This document shows positions 26,671 through 33,700 of a stretch of 64,000 nt of DNA, piece by piece (the stretch's first letter is position 1; every line of letters starts with the position of its first letter). A model generated the notes under the pieces. The model was not told the DNA's origin. It saw only the letters and a list, made by a program, of their open reading frames with translations, and ran no database searches. Source of the DNA: Larkinella humicola (lineage in GTDB: Bacteria; Bacteroidota; Bacteroidia; Cytophagales; Spirosomataceae); NCBI RefSeq assembly GCF_008727875.1, contig NZ_VTWS01000001.1, positions 744,001 through 808,000 on the forward strand. Reading direction: 5' to 3'. Position numbers and translations under genes: made by a program.

Positions 26671-28113
26671 TTATTTCCGGTAATCCAGCGGTGGTTTTCG
26701 ATCACCGGCCAGCGATTTATACACAAATCCTTCACCTCTCGCTTTGTTCAATTCAACTTTGGCCTGCCCGATGACAGCCGGTTGCTGAAAAAGATCGATG
26801 GCGGTCAGCGAAATGGTTTTGGCCGCCACCAGCATGCCTTTGAAACCGATCGACATGCCATCGCAGGCCACCGCCTGCCAGCTATGCGCCGGTACGCCCG
26901 GCACCCAGGTAGCCGTCGACAGCCCGACCGTTGGCAACACCCAACTGACATCTCCGACATCGGTGGACGCCGAACCCACGCCATTCAGGGCATACGGCTG
27001 AATATCGGAAGCGCGACTCAACGGCGGCAGACTTTCCGAATTGACGGTTTTCCGGATTTTGTTAGCGAATTCCGTTTCGGCGGCTGTATACTTGTTGCCC
27101 CCCACCTGCTCCAAATTCTTTTGCATGAGCTTTGCCAGGGTTTCGTTTGGCAGCAGGTTATAGAGTCCCGCCATCACTTCGTGGGTCATCGTCGTTTCGG
27201 TGCCGAGCGCAGCCGCCTGAGCGGTTTTCATCAATCGCGCCCACACTTCCTCCAGGCCTTTCGCCGACGGGTGGCGAATGGTGTATTCTACCTCGGCGTA
27301 GTCGGGAACGATGTTGGACGTCAGACCGCCTTTCTTGATAACGTAGTGAATCCGGGTGCTGGACGTCACGTGTTCACGCATCATGTTGACCATGTAGTTC
27401 ATCGCTTCGACGGCATCGAGGGCCGACCGGCCTTTTTCGGGTGCGGCCGCGGCATGAGCGGCCAATCCGTTGAACTGAAAGGTCGCCACGCGGTAGGCCA
27501 GCGAGGACGACGGACTCGCGCTGTTGTTATCGCCCGGATGCCAGTGTAGCACCGCGTCGACCTTATCGAAAAGACCCGCCTTGACCAGATACGTTTTACC
27601 ACCGCCCGCGCCTTCTTCGGCCGGAGTACCCACCAACTGAATCGTGCCGGTTTTACCGGACTGCTGCAAGTAGTTTTTGGCCGCAATGGCCGCAGCCACC
27701 GACCCCACCCCGAACAGATTGTGCCCACAGGCATGACCGTAGGCATTCGGTACGAGCGGTTTGCGAACCGGCACGGAATCCTGCGACAAACCGGGCAGGG
27801 CATCCATCTCGGCCAGAATGCTGACCACCGGTGCCCCTTTCCCGAAACTGGCCACAAAGGCCGTAGGCATATCTGCCACGCCCGTCGTAATGCTGAAACC
27901 CTGATCCTGTAGTTCTTTTTGGAGCAGTTTGCTGGTTTCATTCTCCAGGTAACCGGGTTCAGCCAGTTTCCAGATTCGCTGCGCGAGAGCTGAATAATGG
28001 GAATATTGTTTGTCTAAATGAGAAATGGCCGCAGCTTTTTCTTTTTGAGCGACAACCGATTGCCCCAATAAAAATACCACTAACAGCACAAATACTAACC
28101 TTACCTGAAACAT
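26671..28113 (-). CDS. Exported M20-family amidohydrolase (AbgB-like)
   Basis: The 480-aa product begins with a signal peptide (FVLLVVFLLGQSVVAQ, cut near residue 22). The M20D fold shows ILAEMDALPGLS, NAYGHACGHNLFG (metal ligands), GTPAEEGAGGGKTYLV (catalytic Glu pair) and VLHWHPGDNN. The sequence is closest to p-aminobenzoyl-glutamate hydrolase subunit B and related amide hydrolases. Because it is exported it probably cleaves N-acyl amino acids or peptides in the periplasm. It is convergent with the M15 peptidase, stops 16 bp apart. Confidence 0.9.
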   Translation of the reverse strand: MFQVRLVFVLLVVFLLGQSVVAQKEKAAAISHLDKQYSHYSALAQRIWKLAEPGYLENETSKLLQKELQDQGFSITTGVADMPTAFVASFGKGAPVVSILAEMDALPGLSQDSVPVRKPLVPNAYGHACGHNLFGVGSVAAAIAAKNYLQQSGKTGTIQLVGTPAEEGAGGGKTYLVKAGLFDKVDAVLHWHPGDNNSASPSSSLAYRVATFQFNGLAAHAAAAPEKGRSALDAVEAMNYMVNMMREHVTSSTRIHYVIKKGGLTSNIVPDYAEVEYTIRHPSAKGLEEVWARLMKTAQAAALGTETTMTHEVMAGLYNLLPNETLAKLMQKNLEQVGGNKYTAAETEFANKIRKTVNSESLPPLSRASDIQPYALNGVGSASTDVGDVSWVLPTVGLSTATWVPGVPAHSWQAVACDGMSIGFKGMLVAAKTISLTAIDLFQQPAVIGQAKVELNKARGEGFVYKSLAGDRKPPLDYRK

Positions 28114-28203
28114 AAATAGAAATTTTAGATGGAAAATTTGGAGGTAGCACCAAAAATCAAAATAATCAATTGAATCACGTTCAATATAAAAGGTTAAGGT
28201 AAC

Positions 28204-28590
28204 ATTGACAACAAAAAAGTTCTCTGGCTCTTCTTTCTGACTACCTTTTCTACAGCCATCACCTTTGCAAGTCGTGCGTCAGATTTCAGCCGTTCTCCCG
28301 CCCCGGAAAGAGTACGACCGCGAGCTGATGGTACTTCCGTTTACTATGACCACAAGCCGCTCAGTGGTTGAATACGAAGATTTGATCAGGGAAATGCACA
28401 ACCCGAGAACAAAACCGATCCGAAGGAAACACCGTAGGTCATTTCGGGCAGGGTGCGAAACGAACAGACGCTTACCGAACAAGGCACGGTTTCCAACGTT
28501 CGGGTGTCCGCTTAGGGTCATTCCATTCCCGTTCGGTCTCCTGAACCGGTACTCAAACGCCGGCGATACTTCGTTGGCTTAAAGTACCTT
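28204..28590 (+). pseudogene. Remnant of a small secreted protein gene
   Basis: From 28204 the frame reads IDNKKVLWLFFLTTFSTAITFASRA, a convincing signal peptide but with ATT where ATG is expected. It continues ADGTSVYYDHKPLSG and then hits a stop at 28369-28371. Coding-like sequence resumes in another frame (EGNTVGHFGQGAKRTDAYRT, about 28421-28480) before further stops. This pattern fits a decayed gene with frameshifts. I do not recognise the ancestral family. An alternative is a chance arrangement, but the signal peptide makes that less likely. Confidence 0.45.
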
Positions 28591-28654
28591 AGCTCATTTA
28601 GTATCAGTTCACTAAAACGTGAATTTACCGTTAAAAACAACGTTAATTTCATAC

Positions 28655-28678
28655 ATCGTTTTTGACGTCAAAAATGAT
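28655..28678. promoter_or_regulatory. 24-bp palindrome upstream of parA (operator or parS-like candidate)
   Basis: ATC-G-TTTTTGACGTCAAAAA-T-GAT is symmetric over 24 bp with a single mismatched pair; the central 16 bp are perfect. It is 176 bp before the parA ATG. Function is inferred from symmetry and position only. Confidence 0.5.
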
Positions 28679-28854
28679 CACATTTTATAAACGTTTCATC
28701 CACATTGCCACTTTCGCGGATAGGCGAAAGTGACGGCATCAGGCGTGTTGACTGGCCTTGGTTTCACCTTCATTTTAACGTTAAATAAGACGCTTTTTAT
28801 AAGGTGATTCTTTACAGTATATTTGACGTTTTAATCAACGTTAACCAGAACAGT

Positions 28855-29520
28855 ATGATTTTTACTTTAGGCGGAATCAAGGGCGGAAGCGGCAAGTCCA
28901 CCATTGCTACGAACCTCACCGTATGGTTGTCTAAACAGGGCTTCGATGTTTTGCTGGTGGATGCCGACGAACAACAGACGGCCACTAAATTCACCAAATG
29001 GAGGGAGATGAACACCGACGGAAATGGCGGTTATACCGCAACCGTGCTAACCGGTGATGCCGTCCGTCAGCAGGTGACAAAATTCAAACCCAAGTTCGAT
29101 CACATCGTTATCGACTCCGGTGGACGCGATACGATGAGCCAGCGGGCGGCTCTCTTCGTGTCGGATGCGCTTCTGGTTCCTTTCAACCCGCGCAGTTTCG
29201 ATTTATGGACCATCACCGACGTCGAAAATCTGGTGAGAGAAGTCCGCGCGCTGAAACCGACCGACCTGCACGCGTTTGCCCTCCTGAACCGTGCCGATCC
29301 GAAAGGCACCGACAACAAAGACTCGGCCGAACTGCTCCAGGAAAGCAGCGTCATCGAATACGTGGGCCCGCCCATCGTCTCGCGCAAAAGCTTTGCCAAT
29401 GCTGCTACCAACGGCCTTGGGGTAATCGAAAACCAGCCTGCCGATCAGAAAGCCATTCACGAAATCACCCTGGTTTTTAAACTCATTATGGAAAAATTAG
29501 GCACAAAAATGAACGTCTGA
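28855..29520 (+). CDS. ParA-family partition ATPase
   Basis: I start at ATG 28855 (MIFTLGGIKGG); a GTG frame start at 28804 adds 17 residues that cross the AACGTT repeats. The 221-aa product carries the deviant Walker A GIKGGSGKST with signature Lys9 and Lys14, LLVDADEQQTA, and Walker B-like HIVIDSGGRDT. The short length without an N-terminal HTH is typical of type Ib plasmid ParA or MinD-like island-borne proteins. A small basic protein follows 49 bp later. It probably segregates or positions DNA, or is a remnant of an integrated plasmid or mobile element. Confidence 0.92.
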   Translation: MIFTLGGIKGGSGKSTIATNLTVWLSKQGFDVLLVDADEQQTATKFTKWREMNTDGNGGYTATVLTGDAVRQQVTKFKPKFDHIVIDSGGRDTMSQRAALFVSDALLVPFNPRSFDLWTITDVENLVREVRALKPTDLHAFALLNRADPKGTDNKDSAELLQESSVIEYVGPPIVSRKSFANAATNGLGVIENQPADQKAIHEITLVFKLIMEKLGTKMNV

Positions 29521-29523
29521 AAT

Positions 29524-29547
29524 AACGTTGAAAAATACGTTATTTTT
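29524..29547. promoter_or_regulatory. AACGTT-type sites between parA and its partner gene
   Basis: AACGTT at 29524-29529 and AAAAATACGTTATTTTT at 29531-29547 lie in the 49-bp gap between the two genes. They resemble the copies before parA and after the partner (AATAACGTCATTTTT near 29911 and GTAACGTTATTCC near 29936). Confidence 0.5.
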
Positions 29548-29569
29548 AACCTCATAAAAAACGTCCGTT

Positions 29570-29890
29570 ATGGCTATATCAAAAGCGCCGGAACCACCGA
29601 AACCGGAGCAACCAACCCGAAAAGTTTCCGAGAAAAAGATCCAGCAATTCATCAGCCAGGGAGGCAGTCCAACCGCAAAAAACCGGATGGATCAGGACAT
29701 TCCGGATGAGATGAAGAGCATCAAACTCATTATGACCGCCACCGAAATGGAGACCATCAAACAACTCCGCGACAAACGCCCCCGGAGCCGCAGCCGGAAA
29801 ATTACGATCTCCGTTCACGACTGGGTGATCGAAGCCATTCAGGAGAAGATCGAACGCGAAAAAAAGAAGTATAGTTTGACGTCCATTTAG
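29570..29890 (+). CDS. Small basic protein, probable ParA partner (RHH-like C-terminus)
   Basis: The 106-aa protein has a Pro/Lys/Glu-rich, probably disordered first ~55 residues. Its C-terminal segment SIKLIMTATEMETIKQLRDKRP then RKITISVHDWVIEAIQEKIEREKKK has a strand-helix-helix pattern like ribbon-helix-helix DNA-binding proteins. Position after parA and AACGTT-type sites on both sides (29524, 29909, 29936) fit a centromere-binding partner and autoregulator. No ParB or HTH motif is visible. The function is inferred from context. Confidence 0.7.
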   Translation: MAISKAPEPPKPEQPTRKVSEKKIQQFISQGGSPTAKNRMDQDIPDEMKSIKLIMTATEMETIKQLRDKRPRSRSRKITISVHDWVIEAIQEKIEREKKKYSLTSI

Positions 29891-29949
29891 ACCTCTTTTT
29901 CAACACCGAAAATAACGTCATTTTTAGCTCTCAAAGTAACGTTATTCCT

Positions 29950-30018
29950 AGTGCTTTGCAACAACTTGAATCAGGCAAAGTGAAAAATCCTGCCTGGTTC
30001 AAGTTGTTGCAAAGCACT
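29950..30018. repeat. 28-bp inverted repeat downstream of the parA pair
   Basis: Arms 29950-29977 and 29991-30018 (AGTGCTTTGCAACAACTTGA...) are reverse complements with one mismatch, with a 13-nt A-rich loop. No T-run follows. It could be a strong transcription stop, a small MITE-like element, or the scar of a lost mobile element at the island boundary. Confidence 0.8.
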
Positions 30019-30724
30019 TACCCACCCGTTTAGTGGGTACTCCATTCGGCAGCCCGCCTTCCATTTCATTGCCCAAACCGGGTGAACCGACCAGCCCCGA
30101 ACACTACGCGCTTTTTTACGGGCCAACCAAAGTCTTGCATCCCATTAAAATGATCCTTCTGAATAGCCCCTTTTTCTTGCTTCTCAGGCCGATCCATTTA
30201 GTACAATCTCCTACAATTTAGATTTCACACAGGTTAAATAGGATTAATCCAACGACCCATGGTTGATTTCGAATGGGATAGCCTCAGACCATGAATTCAT
30301 CCATGACCTTGTGTCTGGTATTTCTACAAAAGCTCCAGGCAACATAGGGGTGCGATATGAGGAAAAATACTTAATTTGTTGAAAATAATTTACAAGTAAT
30401 CGTGTGAATTATTTTAATTACTATTTAATTTGCATTCTCATGATTTTTATTAGACGAAATCCTGATATCTCCTTGAGATTACCACACGGGTGCAATCTCA
30501 TTCGAGATAAAAGATTTGCTTTATAACACGCTCGTCCTGTGCCATCTACAAATCGCATGGTTTGTATGTGCATCTCATTTTTATGAACACCTCTGCCGTT
30601 TAAAAATAGCATTCGAGCTTATATCCATTAACTTTATCATCTTAATCTTACCCCTAAGAAAGTATAGGATTACCTTCATTTAGGGCGATTACTGTACATT
30701 ACTGAACGTTAAAAAAAATATTAA
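30019..30724. other. Gene-free, partly AT-rich stretch before the NRPS genes
   Basis: No convincing gene is seen. A stop-free segment without ATG at about 30248-30381 reads SNDPWLISNGIASDHEFIHD and onward, and may be the tail of a lost gene. A 63-codon minus-strand frame at 30421-30612 exists but has no recognisable features. Base composition becomes clearly AT-rich from ~30380 to 30724. AACGTTAAAA at 30705-30714 lies just before the NRPS start. The NRPS promoter should be here, but no clear TAnnTTTG was found. Confidence 0.45.
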
Positions 30725-33700
30725 ATGGAACGATATGATCCTGAAGCCATCGAGATTGTTCTATTGCAACAGACCGGTATTCAGCAGGCTGTCGTACTAA
30801 CGCGGGAGAATCAAGTAGCTCATAAGATGTTAGTTGCTTATTTGGTAACGACTGAAACCGAACTGGAAATTTCCGCCATTCGGGCAGCTATCGAACAGCA
30901 GTTACCTGATTTTATGCCCCCCTCCCATTTTATTTGGATGAAAGAACTCCCCAGAACGGTTACGGGGGAAATTGATAAAACGGCTTTGCCCGCTCCTGAT
31001 TTTATGATTCCCTTTCCTAAAGATAAAACGATCATTACCTTATTTCGTGAGCAGGTTCAAAGAACGCCGGATAAGGTAGCTATGCGTTTCAATGATCACT
31101 ACATAACGTACCAAGAACTGGACGATAAATCCAGTCAATTGGCTAATTATCTTAAAAAAAAGGGTGTAAAAGCCAGCACACTGGTCCCCATTTGCATGAA
31201 TCGCTCTCTGGAGTTGCTGGTAGGCATTCTGGGGATTCTGAAGGCTGGCGGTGCCTATGTACCTATTGATCCGGAATACCCGCAGGACCGGGTTGCGTAT
31301 ATGCTTTCTGATAGCGATAGCTGTCTGGCAGTTACGGATGTTCCCTCCAGTGTTTTGTTGAAAGGCCGGGAGAAATTGGAACCGGTGTTTATAGACCGGG
31401 ACTGGGAAATGATTGCCCGGGAATCCAGCCAGCCACCTTCCAATGCCTTTACTCCTCAGGATCTGGCTTACGTCCTCTACACCTCAGGCTCCACGGGCAA
31501 ACCCAAGGGCGTACTGATTGAACACCACAACCTGGTGAATTTCCTTTGGAGCATGATCGACCAGCCCGGCATCACTGCGAACGATACCATTCTGGCGGTC
31601 ACGACCATTTCCTTCGATATTGCCGGCCTCGATCTGTTCCTGCCCCTGATTGTGGGAGCCTCCGTACGGCTGACCGATCTGACTACGGCCCGCGACGGCC
31701 GCGCTTTGCTCAACCTGATCGAGAACCAGAACATCACCATCATGCAAGCTACTCCGTTCACGTGGCGGATGATGCTCGATTCGGGCTGGAAGAAGTCCCT
31801 GCCGCTGAAAGTGCTCTGCGGGGGCGAACCCATGGCTCAGGATCTGGTGGAGAAGCTTACCGGCAAAGCGGCTGAAATATGGAACCTGTATGGCCCTACA
31901 GAAACAACCGTTTGGGCCACCGTGAAACACATCCGGGCGGGCGAAACGATTACCGTGGGCCGTCCGATCCATAACACCCTGGTTTACATCCTGGATGAGC
32001 ACCAACAGCCGGTAGCGGAAGGCGAGGTCGGGGAATTGTGGATTGGGGGAGCGGGGGTCGCGCGGGGGTATCTGAACCGCCCCGAATTGACCCGGGAACG
32101 GTTTGTGGCCGATCCGTTTGCCGGAACAGCAGGCGGGCGGATGTACCGTACCGGCGATCTGGGGCGGTTTCTGGAAAACGGCGAAATTCTCTGCCTGGGC
32201 CGCATCGATCATCAGGTCAAAATCAGAGGCTATCGGATTGAACTCGGCGAAATTGACAACGTCCTGCATCAGTTTCCCGGCGTCAAACAGTGTGTCGTCG
32301 ATGCCAAGGAAGGGCCGGGCGGAGACAAACGCCTGATCGGATACATTCTTCCCGAAGGCGAATTTAATAAACAGGAAGCGATCCGGTTTTTGCAATCCAA
32401 GCTGCCGGACTACATGGTTCCGCAATTGTTGATGGAACTGGCTGAAATTCCGTTGACCAGCAATGGCAAGGTCGACCGCAAGGCGTTACCCAACCCCGAT
32501 GCCTCCGAGCTGCTAACGAGGGCATTCATATCGCCGGGTACGAAAGTTGAAAACAACCTGGTAGACCTCTGGATAGAACTCCTGAAAGTAAGCCATGTCA
32601 GCATTCAGGATAACTTTTTCGAGTTAGGCGGCAATTCGTTTCTGGCATTGCGGATGGTGCTCAGTCTGAAAGAAAAGTATGCCTATGACTTGCCCGTTAC
32701 GACCATTTATCAATACCCGACGGTGGCCGGGCTGGCCGGTTTTCTGGAAGGCAAAAAAGGGAACACCGCCAAAAAACGAAAGACCGTAAACCGCTCGGGT
32801 AGCACGGGCGACATCGCCGTCATCGGCATGGCCGGGCGTTTTCCCGGCGCCAACACGATTGAAGAGTTGTGGACGGTTTTGAAAGAAGGCCGGGAAACCA
32901 TTTCTTTTTTCACCAATGAAGAACTGGACCACTCGTTGCCCGCCGAACTGACGCAGGACGCAAACTACGTGAAAGCCCGGGGCGTCGTTACAGGCGCCAG
33001 TCAGTTCGACCCCCGCTTTTTTGGCCTGAATCCGAAACTGGTAGAACTCATGGACCCCCAGCAACGGATTTTCCTTGAAATTGCCTGGGAAGCCCTGGAG
33101 CATGGCGGTTATTTACCCCAAAAGTATGACGGATTGATTGGGGTGTATGCGGGCTGTGGCAACAACACCTATTACTACAACCATGTGCTGACCAATCCAT
33201 TCCTGATGAATCAGGTCGGTAGCTATCAGGTGATGACCGCGAATGAAAAAGATTACATCGCCACCCGGACGGCCTACCAGCTGAATTTGACGGGTCCGGC
33301 GGTCAGCGTTCATTCCGCCTGTTCAACGTCGCTGTTGGCGATCGCGCAGGCCGTCGACAGCCTTCGCAACGGCCAGTGCGATGTTGCCCTGGCGGGCGGC
33401 TCCAGTATTCGGGCTCCATTGAACAGTGGTCATCTCTACGAGGAAGGGTCCATTTACAGCCGCGACGGGCATTGCCGCTCGTTCGATTCGGATGCACAGG
33501 GCACGGTTTTCAGCGACGGTGCGGGCGTAGTATTGCTAAAAAATGCCGAAACCGCCCGACAGGACGGCGACACCATCTACGCCCTCATCAAAGGAACCGG
33601 CGTCAACAACGACGGAAGCGGCAAGGGGAGTTTTACGGCTCCCAGTGCTGAAGGCCAGGCAGGGGCCATCCGAATGGCGATCGACGATGCCCGCGTCGAT

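Larger units (their letters stand above)
28114..28854. other. Intergenic region upstream of parA with AACGTT sites and palindromes
   Basis: Besides the decayed gene, this stretch holds AACGTTAA at 28639-28646, an extended palindrome at 28655-28678 with core TTTTTGACGTCAAAAA, a hairpin 28709-28732 (CACTTTCGC/GCGAAAGTG), TTTAACGTTAAA at 28774-28785, GACGTT at 28825 and CAACGTTAA at 28836-28844. The sites crowd before the parA start and are good operator or centromere candidates. Confidence 0.6.

Noticed and set aside
26782-27549. 255-codon plus-strand frame opposite the M20 amidohydrolase
   Set aside because: It is a shadow of the amidohydrolase gene on the other strand; His/Arg-rich composition without motifs.
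28265-28582. 105-codon plus-strand frame upstream of parA
   Set aside because: It is in a different frame from the better-supported signal peptide of the decayed gene and has an arginine-rich, non-natural composition.
30033-30221. Plus-strand 62-codon frame after the 28-bp inverted repeat
   Set aside because: No recognisable domain, low-complexity proline-rich start, and no neighbour to support it.
30421-30612. Minus-strand 63-codon frame in the AT-rich gap before the NRPS genes
   Set aside because: No signal peptide, motif, partner gene or clear ribosome site; it may be chance in AT-rich DNA. Mentioned only under the gap.
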